A DNA stretch of 64,000 bases, taken from positions 1-64,000 of the forward strand of contig NZ_QFRK01000036.1 in the NCBI RefSeq assembly GCF_003143855.1. The letters run 5' to 3'. Source of the DNA: Streptomyces sp. NWU339. GTDB lineage: Bacteria > Actinomycetota > Actinomycetes > Streptomycetales > Streptomycetaceae. Positions 55,890-64,000 of the stretch are shown here, piece by piece. The translations under genes and the position numbers were made by a program. A model generated the notes under the pieces. That model was not told where the DNA came from and did not search any database. It worked only from the letters and a program-made list of their open reading frames with translations. Position 1 is the stretch's first letter. The number at the start of each line of letters is the position of its first letter.

Positions 55890-57440
55890 CTACGTGCAGT
55901 TCTTGCCCTTGTTGATGCACTTGACCACCTTGTTCATCAGGCTCTCGTCCATGACGTTGATGAAGTCGTTGTGGTCGGTGATCGGCTTGTGCAGCTGCTC
56001 CGGGAAGCTGTCCACTGCGTACGGGTTCTTCACCTGACCGTTCTCGATGGTCGGGGTGGGAACGTCGTACACCAGGCGGACCTGGAGCTGCGGAATGGCC
56101 TTGAAGCCGTTCGGGCAGCTGCCGTCCGCCTGGACGAACGCCACGTGGTCACGGTGGTTGGCGCTGTCGGCGTTCTGTCCGTCCCAGCAGCTCTGGAAGT
56201 TGGACGTGCGCACGAGCTGGCTGCCCTCGGGGCACAGCACGTACTTGTCCGTGGACTGCCGGTCCTCGAAGCCGGTGCAGCTGTACGAGGTGTTGGCGTT
56301 CTTGAGACCGTTGGTGAACGCCTTGGCGTCACCGGTGATGATGCGCATGAGCTTCGGGATCGCGACGACCTTGCTCCGCTTGTTGCCGACGAACCGGAGC
56401 TGGGCCTCCTGCGCCTGCAGGATCCTGCCGACGTTGCCCTCGGCGCCGCCGCCCTGGTCGGCCGCGTCGAACTCCTGGGTGCCGTCCTGCACGCGCAGCA
56501 CCGGCCAGAAGTACGAGGACTTGTCGCCCTGGTTCTGGCAGCTGGTCCCGGCGGCGACCAGGTCGTCGTCGCTGGAGAGCGAGCTGTTGTTCTGGTTGCC
56601 GACGTAGTCGTGCATGTGGTGCGCGCCGTTCGCGACACCGGGGGCCACGATGATGTTGTCGCTGTTGTGCAGCTTGTTCTCGTTGACGCCGCACTTCGTG
56701 GTGAAGCTGCCCTTGGAACCGGACCTGCCGTTGGCGGCCAGACCGTTCGGCAGGTCGCGCGAGTTCGGCTGGACGTCGTTGATGTCGATGAAGTCATCGG
56801 CGAACGGGCCCGCGGCGCCGTTGCCGTTGTCGTTCGGGGTCTGCCCCTCGCCCTGGCCCTGGCCGTTGTCCTGGCCCTGGTCATTGCCCTGGCCGTTGTC
56901 CTGACCGCCGCCGTTCTGACCGTCGCCGTTCTGACCGTCGCCGTTCTGACCGTCGGTCGGCTGCGGCTGGTCGGCGGGGCGGCCGGAGCAGGGGGCGAGT
57001 TCGTCCAGGTTCCCGGGGGCCTGGCCGCCCGCGCGGTTGATCTCCAGCTTGATCCGGTCGAGGAGCACCTTACGACGGTCCTTGAGCGGACCCAGAATGG
57101 CATTCTGGACGTACTGCGAGTCCCCGGCCTGAGCCTGGCGCGTGGTGACCAGGCGCTGGTAGGCGTCGGTGATCTGCTGGTCCATCGAGGCCAGTTCACC
57201 GTCGACCTCACCGCGGGCCTGGTCCGGCACGTCGGAGAGCTGCTGGCCGACGTCCGGGCAGTCGATCGTGGCGATCTGCGCCGCGCTCGTCTTCGTCCGG
57301 TTCTGCGACGGGCCCGACTCGCCGGCCGAGGCGTAGAAGTTCGCCCAGACCAGCCCGCCCCCACCGAGCGCCAGGGCCGCCGTCCCGGCCACGGCTTTGG
57401 CGGCCAACGGCATACGGCGTTTTCTTGTATTGCGTCCCAT
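55890..57440 (-). CDS. DUF1996 exported protein
   Basis: A 516-residue exported protein. A signal/anchor lies at about 10-33 after an Arg-rich start. Residues about 40-130 are helical with many Gln. A low-complexity Gly/Gln/Asn/Asp linker (about 160-200) joins a C-terminal DUF1996 domain, recognised from ANGAHHMHDYVGN, FWPVLRV, NFQSCWDG and HRDHVAF. DUF1996 domains occur in secreted actinobacterial and fungal proteins without assigned activity; the conserved His and Trp suggest an enzyme or ligand site. GAGGAG fixes the start at 57440. A hairpin lies in its 5' leader. Confidence 0.88.
   Translation of the reverse strand: MGRNTRKRRMPLAAKAVAGTAALALGGGGLVWANFYASAGESGPSQNRTKTSAAQIATIDCPDVGQQLSDVPDQARGEVDGELASMDQQITDAYQRLVTTRQAQAGDSQYVQNAILGPLKDRRKVLLDRIKLEINRAGGQAPGNLDELAPCSGRPADQPQPTDGQNGDGQNGDGQNGGGQDNGQGNDQGQDNGQGQGEGQTPNDNGNGAAGPFADDFIDINDVQPNSRDLPNGLAANGRSGSKGSFTTKCGVNENKLHNSDNIIVAPGVANGAHHMHDYVGNQNNSSLSSDDDLVAAGTSCQNQGDKSSYFWPVLRVQDGTQEFDAADQGGGAEGNVGRILQAQEAQLRFVGNKRSKVVAIPKLMRIITGDAKAFTNGLKNANTSYSCTGFEDRQSTDKYVLCPEGSQLVRTSNFQSCWDGQNADSANHRDHVAFVQADGSCPNGFKAIPQLQVRLVYDVPTPTIENGQVKNPYAVDSFPEQLHKPITDHNDFINVMDESLMNKVVKCINKGKNCT
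56911..56955. repeat. Three exact 15-bp units in the DUF1996 linker
   Basis: CCGTTCTGACCGTCG occurs three times in tandem, encoding repeats of DGQNG on the minus strand. Copy number can vary without frameshift. Confidence 0.85.
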
Positions 57441-57507
57441 TGAACTCCTCTGACCTTCCTTGCGGGGCATCCCATTGCGGGGCATCGAGGCGCCCGACAG
57501 GAGTGAA

Positions 57508-57533
57508 GCGGCTCCCTTGAGTACGGGAGCCGC
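57508..57533 (-). promoter_or_regulatory. Stem-loop in the DUF1996 leader
   Basis: Exact 9-bp arms GCGGCTCCC and GGGAGCCGC with an 8-nt loop lie 68 bp before the DUF1996 start. It may be a leader structure or an upstream terminator for the epimerase transcript arriving from the right. Confidence 0.5.
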
Positions 57534-57655
57534 CCCACGGGTGTTCACCCGTCTCGGAAATTGATGAGAAGTTCGTACGGCACTCTGGTTTCAACACCCC
57601 CTGCGATACGGGTAGTTGTCGATCGTGGACGTCGAGTGAGGGTGCGGGTCCGGTT

Positions 57656-58672
57656 TCACCGGCTCTGGCCTCCCCCGGCCGCGAGGACCTTCGCCTCCAC
57701 CTCCGGGTCGAGCCCCTTGAGCGTCCGGTCCGGGCGATGGGGTGCCGTTCCGCCGACGGCCCGCAGCCAGCGCCAGGTGTCGGCCACGGTCTCGGCGACG
57801 GGACGGCAGCGCAGCCCCGTCGCGACCGCCCGGGAGACGTCCGCGCAGTGCAGGGCGCCGTGCGCTTCGCTGTCCGGCGGCACCCACACCGGCAGCTGCG
57901 TCCACGGTTCGATGCCGGCCTGAAGGATCACCTCCGGCGCAGTCCACCGCAGCTCGGCCGTGCCCCCGGTCACCTCCGCGCACGCCTCCAGCAGCGCGCC
58001 GATCGTGGCGTGCCCCTGCGGGCCGAACAGGTTGTACGGGCCGCTCAGCTCCCGCTGGGCCGCCCCGAGGATCCACTCGGCGAGGTCGCGGACGTCGATG
58101 TACTGGACGGGCAGGTCACGCGGCCCCGGAGCGAGGGCCGGGCCGCCGCGTGCCATCCGGTTCAGCCACCAGGGCAGTCGGCCGACGTTCTCGTACGGCC
58201 CGAGGATCAGCCCCGCCCGCACCAGCACCGACCGGTCCGCGCCGAAGGCGTCCACGGCGGCCAGCTCGCCGCCCCGCTTGTCCTGCGGGTACTCGGTGAG
58301 GTCGGCGTCCGCGCGGGCGCCCGCCACCACCGGGGCCTGCTCGGTGTACCCGGCGGGCGCGGGCCACTCGTACACCGAGCAGCTCGACACGTACACGTAC
58401 CGTCCGGCGCGGCCCCGCAGCAGCCGCGCCGTGTCCCGGACGGCGCGCGGGGCGGCCGACCAGGTGTCGACGACGACGTCCCACTCACCGGCCGCCTCGT
58501 CCAGGGCGGCCAGACCGTCGACGGCGGTCCGGTCGCCCAGCAGCGACCGGACGCCCGGCGGGGCCTCGTGCCGCCCCCGGTGGAAGACGGTCACCTCCCA
58601 GCCCCGCCCGAGCGCCGCCTCCACCACGGCCCGCCCCGCGAACTCCGTACCGCCCAGCATCAGAAGCCTCAT
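57656..58672 (-). CDS. NAD-dependent epimerase/dehydratase-family (SDR) protein
   Basis: A 338-residue extended SDR protein. The N-terminal nucleotide loop is LMLGGTEFAGRAV; the catalytic region shows YVYVSSCSVYEW followed by YPQDKRGGE, giving the Tyr-xxx-Lys pair. The C-terminus binds a sugar nucleotide or related substrate. The GGTEFAG loop is closer to isoflavone-reductase/atypical epimerases than to GalE. The ATG at 58672 follows GGACGGT. The winged-helix gene lies 80 bp upstream on the same strand. Confidence 0.85.
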   Translation of the reverse strand: MRLLMLGGTEFAGRAVVEAALGRGWEVTVFHRGRHEAPPGVRSLLGDRTAVDGLAALDEAAGEWDVVVDTWSAAPRAVRDTARLLRGRAGRYVYVSSCSVYEWPAPAGYTEQAPVVAGARADADLTEYPQDKRGGELAAVDAFGADRSVLVRAGLILGPYENVGRLPWWLNRMARGGPALAPGPRDLPVQYIDVRDLAEWILGAAQRELSGPYNLFGPQGHATIGALLEACAEVTGGTAELRWTAPEVILQAGIEPWTQLPVWVPPDSEAHGALHCADVSRAVATGLRCRPVAETVADTWRWLRAVGGTAPHRPDRTLKGLDPEVEAKVLAAGGGQSR

Positions 58673-58752
58673 ACCGTCCGACTCTGCCGGGTCGGGCGGG
58701 CCGGGGGAACAGGAATCTGCCGAGGGCAGAGCAGAGCGGGGACAGGCCGCCC

Positions 58753-59430
58753 TCAGGGTGTGTACTTGTAGCCGACCCGGCGCACGGTCTGGATCCTGCC
58801 CCGGTGCTCGGCGCCCAGCTTGCGGCGCAGCCGGGCGACGTGGACGTCGACGGTGCGGCCGTCGCCCACATGACCGTAGCCCCACACGGTGGCGACCAGG
58901 TGGTCGCGGGTGTGCACCCGGTTCGGGTGTGCCACGAGATGGGCGAGCAGCTCGAACTCCAGGTAGGTGAGGTCGAGTTGCCGCCCGTCCACCTCGGCGG
59001 TGCGCCGCACGGCGTCGACCCGGACCGGCACGTCGTCCCCAGGGGGCGCGGCGGGGGCGGACGACGGGTCGGCGTCCGGTACCGCCACCGGGAACGGCGG
59101 CTGCTGGTCGGCGGGGACCAGCACCAGGTAGCCGACCATGGGCGGGCGTCCGGGCAGGACGGGCAGGGTGTGCTGCGGTGCGGGCAGCCAGGTGGCCCCC
59201 GGAGGGAGCAGGTCCGCGACCGTGACGACCTCGTCCGGGGCGACGGCCCGCAGCCGGTGGCGGGGACGGCCGTCGGCCGGGACGGTACGGGGCGCGATGG
59301 GGGCGGCGGGTGTGGAGGACGCCGAGGTCACGGAGTTCGCGGCGCGCACGGAGTTCGCGGGGGTCGCAGCGTTCGCGAGGTTCACGGGATTCGTGGAGTT
59401 TGCGGGGGAGAGGGAACGAGTGGTCGCCAT
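58753..59430 (-). CDS. Receiver-less OmpR-type winged-helix regulator
   Basis: A 225-residue protein: an N-terminal Asn/Ala/Thr/Ser/Pro-rich segment (residues 1-45, with ANS and ATPA repeats), a middle domain of unknown fold, and a C-terminal OmpR/PhoB winged helix (about 138-225; FELLAHLVAHPNRVHTRDHLV...VDVHVARLRRKLG...VRRVGYKYTP). There is no phosphorylation domain, so it is not a classical response regulator. The ATG lacks a strong ribosome site. A 40-codon ORF lies 120 bp upstream in the same direction. Confidence 0.87.
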   Translation of the reverse strand: MATTRSLSPANSTNPVNLANAATPANSVRAANSVTSASSTPAAPIAPRTVPADGRPRHRLRAVAPDEVVTVADLLPPGATWLPAPQHTLPVLPGRPPMVGYLVLVPADQQPPFPVAVPDADPSSAPAAPPGDDVPVRVDAVRRTAEVDGRQLDLTYLEFELLAHLVAHPNRVHTRDHLVATVWGYGHVGDGRTVDVHVARLRRKLGAEHRGRIQTVRRVGYKYTP

Positions 59431-59549
59431 GAGGGGTCAGCTCTTTCGCGCGAAGGGTTCGTCGAGAGGACTCGACCGCCACGAGTTCGTGGTCGGGCCG
59501 GTCGAGGACGTACGCGGTTCGCGCCGGCGGAAGGCCGGGAGGTACGGCG

Positions 59550-59672
59550 TCAGAGGGCCGGCGCGGTCGTCGCGCGGCAACACTCGCGGTCGAAGTCGTC
59601 GTGCTGACGGGAGGGCCAGAAGGGCTCGAGGTCCTGACGACCTGTCGCGATGAGCTCCCGGAAACCGTCCAT
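59550..59672 (-). CDS. Small 40-residue ORF upstream of the winged-helix regulator
   Basis: ATG 59672 to TGA 59550 encodes a peptide beginning MDGFRELIATGRQDLEPFWP and ending ECCRATTAPAL. About 85% of third codon positions are G or C, a good coding sign, and GGGGG precedes the ATG. The adjacent Cys-Cys pair near the end and its place before a regulator gene suggest a leader peptide or a small conserved protein. Confidence 0.5.
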   Translation of the reverse strand: MDGFRELIATGRQDLEPFWPSRQHDDFDRECCRATTAPAL

Positions 59673-59764
59673 GCCCCCATTGAAGCAGACCAAGGCTCCC
59701 GGCAGGAGCCCCGGTTCACCACGTGGACTGTGGGGTGCGGGCTTCTCGCTCCTCCCTGAACGCA

Positions 59765-59812
59765 GGGAGCCCTCCCCCGCTCTCGACGGCGGTCGAGCAG
59801 GGAAGGGCTCCC
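59765..59812. terminator. Terminator hairpin downstream of the DPBB-like gene
   Basis: GGGAGCCCT (59765-59773) pairs with AGGGCTCCC (59804-59812), with an inner CTCGAC/GTCGAG stem. It lies 100 bp beyond the minus-strand gene stop. The remaining sequence between 59673 and 59911 shows no gene. Confidence 0.65.
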
Positions 59813-59911
59813 GTCACACCCCGAGGCGGCGACCCGGGTCGGGGCGGTACCGTGGCACGCCCCGCCCCCCGAACTGGGTCCGCGCCCCGGAGGGCTTGTG
59901 GCGGCCCGGGG

Positions 59912-60601
59912 TCAGCCCACCTTCTCGATGAGCGCCCGGCGGATCAGGAACTTGCCGGGCTCCCGGACCTGCTCGAAAGCCGCGTCGTTGAGCAGGGCGC
60001 AGCTGCCGGACACCCCGGTGACCTCCACCGTCGTGGACTTGTTGTTGTCCAGGTTGGTGACCTTCAGCTTGGTCCCGGCCGGGAACTGGTTGCTGGACGC
60101 CGCCGGGGCGCCGGCCTCACCGGAGAGGGTGACCGTGGAGCCGTTGCACACCTGCTCGCCGGAGGCCGCCGCGCCGTCGCCGCCCGGGTTCTGCGCGGCG
60201 TCGCCCCCGCCGGCCTGCTCACCGGGGGCGGGCTGAGCGGGCTGCGCGGGCTGAGCGGGCTGTGCCAGCTGGGAGTCCTGAGCCGACTCCCCAACCGTGC
60301 ACCCGGACGCCCTCTGCTTGAGCTCGATCTCGGCGATGACCGCTTCGCGGTTGGCGATCCGCGCCTCGGACTGCGCATCGGGATTGGCCCGTTGGCCCTC
60401 GATGAACTTCTGGTTGTTGCCGAGCGCCGTGGCGAGACCCTGGCAGACCGTCGAGTCGGCCGCCGACTTGGTGGTGGACGCCGCCGTCTGGGAGGCATTC
60501 GACGTGCTCGCCATGACGAAAGCACCGCCGCCGGCCACCGTCGCGGCGCTCAGCAGCAACGCGAGCTTCTTCTTGGGGCCGAGAGTTCTCCTGCGCGACA
60601 T
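59912..60601 (-). CDS. Exported protein with DPBB (RlpA-like) C-terminal domain
   Basis: A 229-residue exported protein. The signal peptide is about 1-37 (LALLLSAATVAGGGAFVMA). A helical Gln/Ala-rich segment with one Cys (Cys100) leads to a Gln-Pro-Ala repeat linker (AQPAQPAQPAQPA, about 113-126). The C-terminal 75 residues (FPAGTKLKVTNLDNNKSTTV) match the double-psi beta-barrel of RlpA/expansin-like proteins, though the catalytic Asp of lytic relatives is not clear. It may act on the cell wall. No ribosome site beyond GGAGG at the start region was weighed. Confidence 0.78.
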   Translation of the reverse strand: MSRRRTLGPKKKLALLLSAATVAGGGAFVMASTSNASQTAASTTKSAADSTVCQGLATALGNNQKFIEGQRANPDAQSEARIANREAVIAEIELKQRASGCTVGESAQDSQLAQPAQPAQPAQPAPGEQAGGGDAAQNPGGDGAAASGEQVCNGSTVTLSGEAGAPAASSNQFPAGTKLKVTNLDNNKSTTVEVTGVSGSCALLNDAAFEQVREPGKFLIRRALIEKVG

Positions 60602-60715
60602 GCGCGCCTCCTGAAGCGGTAGGGGAACGTACGCCGCTATGTACGAGATGCCGAACGAAGTTACTCAGCGGTCCGGCGGACTCCCCGGAGTGGCCTGCGT
60701 CACAGCCGCTTGGTC

Positions 60716-61090
60716 TCAGGCGTCAGGCGTCTGACGGGACAGGGCGTCCCGTACCGCATCCTCGCTGCGGGCCACTACCGCCGTGCCGTCCTCGGCCGTG
60801 ATGATCGGACGCTGGATCAGCTCGGGGTGCTCGGCGAGCGCCGCGATCCAGCGCTCCCGTGAACCGGCGTCCCGCGGCCACTCCTTGAGCCCGAGTTCCC
60901 CGGCGGCCGCCTCCCCGGTGCGGGTGATGTCCCACGGCTCCAGCCCCAGCCGCTCCAGCACCTCACGGATCTCGCCCTGACTCGGCACGTCCTCCAGATA
61001 GCGGCGGACGGTGTAGTCGGCGCCCTCGGCGTCCAGCAGGGTGAGGGCGCTGCGGCACTTGGAACAGGCCGGATTGATCCAGATCTCCAT
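60716..61090 (-). CDS. ArsC/Spx-family thioredoxin-fold protein
   Basis: A 124-residue member of the ArsC family. The N-terminus INPACSKCRSAL puts Cys9 and Cys12 in a CxxC; Cys12 aligns with the catalytic Cys of glutaredoxin-type arsenate reductases. The RPIITAEDGTAVVARSED end is the usual ArsC C-terminus. No other ars gene is adjacent, so arsenate reduction is only the family default and a redox role is possible. The start at 61090 is the natural family start. Confidence 0.87.
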   Translation of the reverse strand: MEIWINPACSKCRSALTLLDAEGADYTVRRYLEDVPSQGEIREVLERLGLEPWDITRTGEAAAGELGLKEWPRDAGSRERWIAALAEHPELIQRPIITAEDGTAVVARSEDAVRDALSRQTPDA

Positions 61091-61334
61091 GCCGCTCACC
61101 GTACGCCCCCTCCGCTCTCCGCCGAGCCGCTGTTCGAATTCCCCATCGCCCCCGGGGGGCACCTTCCGAACCAGGCGTTCCACAGCCGGAACACCTTCTT
61201 CACCTGGGCGTTCGGTGACTTCTCCGGGGCCTTCGGATGTCAGTGCCGGGCAGTAAACTGGAAGCAGTGTTCGAGGGTGTTGCCGGGATCGGCGTGGATC
61301 TCGGTGGGCACCCTGACCGCGACAGGAGGATGCC

Positions 61335-61649
61335 GTGCCCGCTGCCGCACTGAAGCCGAAGCCCCTGCCCACCCAGTCCACCGCGAAGCGTCCCGTCCTG
61401 CTCGAAACGCCCTGCGCGCCCGTTGAGAAGCGGCCGCTGCCGCCGGGCCGCCCGCGGGAGTGGTACGTCACGCACAACCGCCGGCTCAAGGCGATGCGGC
61501 TCGCCATCGCCCTGCTCGACTCCGGCGTCTACCTGCCCGATCAGGCACCCGACGAGACGATACGAAGCACGGCGGAACTGATCGGAATCCACCCGCCGTC
61601 GAACACGACCTGCCGCATGGTCCGCTCCTTCATGCGCTGCAACCGCTAG
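61335..61649 (+). CDS. Conserved hypothetical protein, 104 aa
   Basis: GTG 61335 follows AGGAGG with good spacing. The N-terminal 40 residues are Pro/Lys-rich, the rest helical (NRRLKAMRLAIALLDSGVYLPD...IRSTAELIGIHPPS). There is no signal peptide or known domain. I have the impression this is a widespread Streptomyces small protein, but I cannot name it. It converges on the HEAT-like gene. Confidence 0.7.
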   Translation: MPAAALKPKPLPTQSTAKRPVLLETPCAPVEKRPLPPGRPREWYVTHNRRLKAMRLAIALLDSGVYLPDQAPDETIRSTAELIGIHPPSNTTCRMVRSFMRCNR

Positions 61650-61677
61650 CCGACAGGGTCGACGGGCGGGGTCTGTT

Positions 61678-63105
61678 TCAGGAGGACAGCCCCGCCTCCC
61701 ACTTGCGCCGCTTCAGGACGTACTCGCTGAACAGATGGCCGGCCCGGTCGAGCAGTTCGCCCACCTCCGGGTCCCCGGGGCGCGCGTCGGCGGCCGGATG
61801 CCAGCGCTGCACCGACTGTCCGGCCCACATCCGCAGCCTGTCGTCCGGATCCTCCAGCAGGGCGACCGCCGCCCGCAGTCCGATGACCCCGCCCCGGGCA
61901 TCGAACAGCCGGAACGCGGCGACCCGAACATGCCGGGGGCGCCCGGTATCGAGGAACCCCATCAGACGGTTAGCGGGGAGCGCCCCGGAGAGGGGAAGCA
62001 GAGCGATGGCCGCCTCCCGCACCACACCGGACGCGGGGTCGTCGAGCAGCGGCAACAGCTGCTCCGTGTCGCTCACGTCGAGGGTGCGCAGCCCGACCAC
62101 CGCCCGTGCCCGTACGGCCGGTGCCGGGTGGGCGAGCAGCGGCCACAGCAGTTCCGCGTCGGCGCGCTGTCCGCACTCCGCCAGTCCGATGACCGCACCG
62201 GGCGGCACCGCCGGGTCCGCCGGGTCCGTGCACCGCTCCCGATACCAGGGCAGCGGATCCGTCCCGTGCTGTCGTAGAACGTAGCGCGCGCAGGCCCGGA
62301 CGACCGCGGACCGGTCGGCGAGGAACTCCACCGCCCACTCGGGCCGCCCGGCCCGCCTCAGCGCGGTGACACCGGCCGACCGTGCCCGTGGGTTGCGCGC
62401 GCCCAGCAGCGGCTCCAGTACGTCGTCCCGGTCGTCCCGGCTCTCGCCGGTGCTTGTGGCAGCCAGGGCGGCGTCGGCGCAGAGGGCCTGGACGACCGTG
62501 TCGTCGTCCCGGGCGGCGTGGCGGGCCAGCTCACCGGGGGAGAGGAGACCTCCTCCGACGACCGACCGGAAGGCGAACCGGCGCAGGGTGCGGTCGGGGT
62601 GGGTGCACAGGGGCAGCAGCAGTTCGTGCGGAGCCCGGCGGAGCGCGGTACCGAGCAGTTCGAGGCCGAAGCCCCCGCGTTCGCGGCGGGCGACCCGCAG
62701 AACCAGCGGTGCGAGGGAGACAACCGTCTCCGCACTCACCTCCCCGGCGAGGGTCTCGACCAGCAACTGCCGGGCCCGTTCGCGCACGGGCGCTGCCCAG
62801 TCGGCGGCACGCACGACGAGCAGGGGAAACAGCACGGGGTGCTCCGCCACCCCGACCAGCGCACGCTCACGTATCCGCCCGTCGGGATGGCACAGGGCGA
62901 GAACCAGCAGCGACTCTTCCGGCAGCCCGACGGCTGCTGGGTCCGGCAGCGGCGCGGACCGATACCGCACCGACGCGCGCACGCCTTCGTCCAGCGCGAT
63001 CCAGGCACTCCCACTCGGTTCGGCGATGTCCAGCACCTCACCGAGGGCGGCGCCCCGGGCCAGGCGCGCCGCCTCCGTCTCCCCGCTGAAGACGCCCTTG
63101 TTCAT
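61678..63105 (-). CDS. HEAT-repeat-like protein
   Basis: A 475-residue soluble protein of repeated Ala/Leu/Arg helical pairs (for example VVGLRTLDVSDTEQLLPLL, VREAAIALLPLSG) with the HEAT/PBS-lyase-repeat look. The N-terminus (about 1-50) may form a separate small fold. Such scaffolds bind proteins or nucleic acid; no catalytic motif is visible. It ends with a basic helix (EYVLKRRKWEAG). It follows the small membrane protein gene by 10 bp on the same strand. Confidence 0.75.
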   Translation of the reverse strand: MNKGVFSGETEAARLARGAALGEVLDIAEPSGSAWIALDEGVRASVRYRSAPLPDPAAVGLPEESLLVLALCHPDGRIRERALVGVAEHPVLFPLLVVRAADWAAPVRERARQLLVETLAGEVSAETVVSLAPLVLRVARRERGGFGLELLGTALRRAPHELLLPLCTHPDRTLRRFAFRSVVGGGLLSPGELARHAARDDDTVVQALCADAALAATSTGESRDDRDDVLEPLLGARNPRARSAGVTALRRAGRPEWAVEFLADRSAVVRACARYVLRQHGTDPLPWYRERCTDPADPAVPPGAVIGLAECGQRADAELLWPLLAHPAPAVRARAVVGLRTLDVSDTEQLLPLLDDPASGVVREAAIALLPLSGALPANRLMGFLDTGRPRHVRVAAFRLFDARGGVIGLRAAVALLEDPDDRLRMWAGQSVQRWHPAADARPGDPEVGELLDRAGHLFSEYVLKRRKWEAGLSS

Positions 63106-63115
63106 CCCGCGCTGA

Positions 63116-63373
63116 TCAGTACGGGCGGAAGTTGATGTAACCGAGGAAAACGATCACCGCAGCGACGCAGCCGAGGACCACGGCCGTGGAGACCCATGAC
63201 GACGAGCTGCGGGACGCCCTGCGCTCCGGCTCACCGCGGAACGGGACCGGGCCGGGCGGGTTGTCCTTCCAGCGTGCGGCGAGCATCCGGGCGCGGGCCG
63301 ATGGCTCCTTGCGCTCGGCCCTGTCCGCCCACTTGATGTCGAACTCGCGCTCCTCGTCGTCCCTTTCGGGCAT
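63116..63373 (-). CDS. Small membrane protein, 85 aa
   Basis: A hydrophilic, charged N-terminus (ERDDEEREFDIKWADRAERK) with an Arg/Pro stretch, then one hydrophobic segment (about 59-80) near the C-terminus. This is the pattern of a tail-anchored small membrane protein. It is probably cotranscribed with the HEAT-like gene. Function unknown. Confidence 0.7.
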   Translation of the reverse strand: MPERDDEEREFDIKWADRAERKEPSARARMLAARWKDNPPGPVPFRGEPERRASRSSSSWVSTAVVLGCVAAVIVFLGYINFRPY

Positions 63374-63743
63374 CCCCGTGAACCTCTCTCGAACAGCAGT
63401 GCCAGTTTTCCATCATTCCTCTCCGGGCCCACCGAGGAAAGCACGTTCCAGACATACGACAGCTCACCCGTCCCACGTACCTCATGCACATCCCATGTGA
63501 CACGTCAGGAAGCGTCCAGGCACGTGACCTCAAAGACCTTGTGTCGGGCGGTGTGATCGACGTCTGTGCGCGTCTGGGGGGCGTCGGCCGCCTCGGGGGC
63601 GTGGCGACCGACGCTGGTTGCGCTCCCTCGACCTGTCCAGAGTATGGAGACCACCGCCGGTGCCCTCCACCGTTACCTGACGGGCGGACCTCAGGTATCG
63701 CCGGACGCTTGGAAGCAGGCGAGCGCTACCAGCCAGGGGAGGC
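63374..63743. other. Intergenic region
   Basis: No gene is supported in this 370-bp stretch. 63400-63480 has lower G+C than the flanks and probably holds the promoter of the small membrane protein gene. The right end, AGGGGAGG, is the ribosome site of the next frame. Confidence 0.5.
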
Positions 63744-64000
63744 ATGACAACAAGCACGGCTGAAGCTGATGAGGCTTTGTGAGAACGGCTCTGCCCGGAA
63801 TATCGAGAGACCATGCTGTCCGGATTCGACCACCGGGGGCTGGCCCATGAACTCGACCAGAAGCACGCCCATCGCATCCGGCGCGACGTGATCTCAGGCT
63901 TCCCTCCACCGACGGAGGAACCGGCTCCGGCCGCGCCACTTCAATGCAGCACCGTCGAACGTCCATTGCCACCCGTGCTCGAGTGCGTGCGGCAAGTCGC
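63744..64000 (+). pseudogene. Frame interrupted by TGA, running off the right edge
   Basis: A strong ribosome site (AGGGGAGG) and ATG 63744 open a frame that meets TGA after 12 codons (63780-63782) and then stays open in the same frame to the edge, with good codon pattern from ATG 63813 (MLSGFDHRGLAHELDQKHAH). It is either a broken gene, a short leader peptide followed by a gene starting at 63813, or a sequencing error. The family is not recognised. Confidence 0.45.

Overview
The window is Streptomyces chromosome. It has very high G+C, strong G/C bias at third codon positions, GTG/TTG starts, a rare in-frame TTA codon, and families typical of the genus (AfsR-like SARP, large LuxR ATPases, DUF397/DUF5753 pairs, DUF1996). 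From memory, the order panB - nadE - glnA2 - glnE - malR/malEFG/aglA resembles the S. coelicolor core; species was not determined.

Layout. 1-18.5 kb is mostly core: end of an unrecognised gene, a small membrane protein, a zinc M50 protease, an AfsR-like SARP facing a drug-type ABC exporter, panB, a TetR/MFS efflux pair with a perfect 29-bp operator, a membrane-anchored EEP-family protein, a second MFS exporter, nadE, the NO pair nsrR/hmp, and glnA2. 18.5-33.6 kb is accessory: DUF397/DUF5753, a HigB/HigA-like toxin-antitoxin pair with a probably leaderless promoter, decayed gene remnants, a lone TauD-type dioxygenase, then a regulator-only block (a LuxR protein, three large LuxR ATPases, a PAS-LuxR protein, an orphan OmpR-type regulator) with no biosynthetic genes. 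All three large ATPases have lost the P-loop lysine, and one carries a TTA codon.

34-52 kb returns to core: glnE, a PAP2-like membrane protein, then the maltodextrin/starch locus: malR diverging from malEFG-aglA, a secreted alpha-amylase and a giant two-catalytic-domain amylase-pullulanase. The secreted enzymes would cut starch and pullulan, MalEFG would import the maltodextrins (ATPase encoded elsewhere, probably MsiK) and AglA would finish hydrolysis. A shared TTTCAGCAAG-like element upstream of malE and the amylase, with a related site before the pullulanase, suggests common control by MalR.

52-64 kb holds a CHMI-family protein, a TetR regulator, an unusual sigma-like domain fused through a membrane segment to an exported domain, a His-rich lipoprotein, a DUF1996 exported protein, an epimerase-like protein, a receiver-less winged-helix regulator preceded by a 40-codon ORF, a DPBB-like exported protein, an ArsC-family protein, a HEAT-like protein and small conserved proteins. 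The right edge carries a reading frame interrupted by TGA. I saw no tRNA, rRNA, CRISPR array, transposase or prophage genes.
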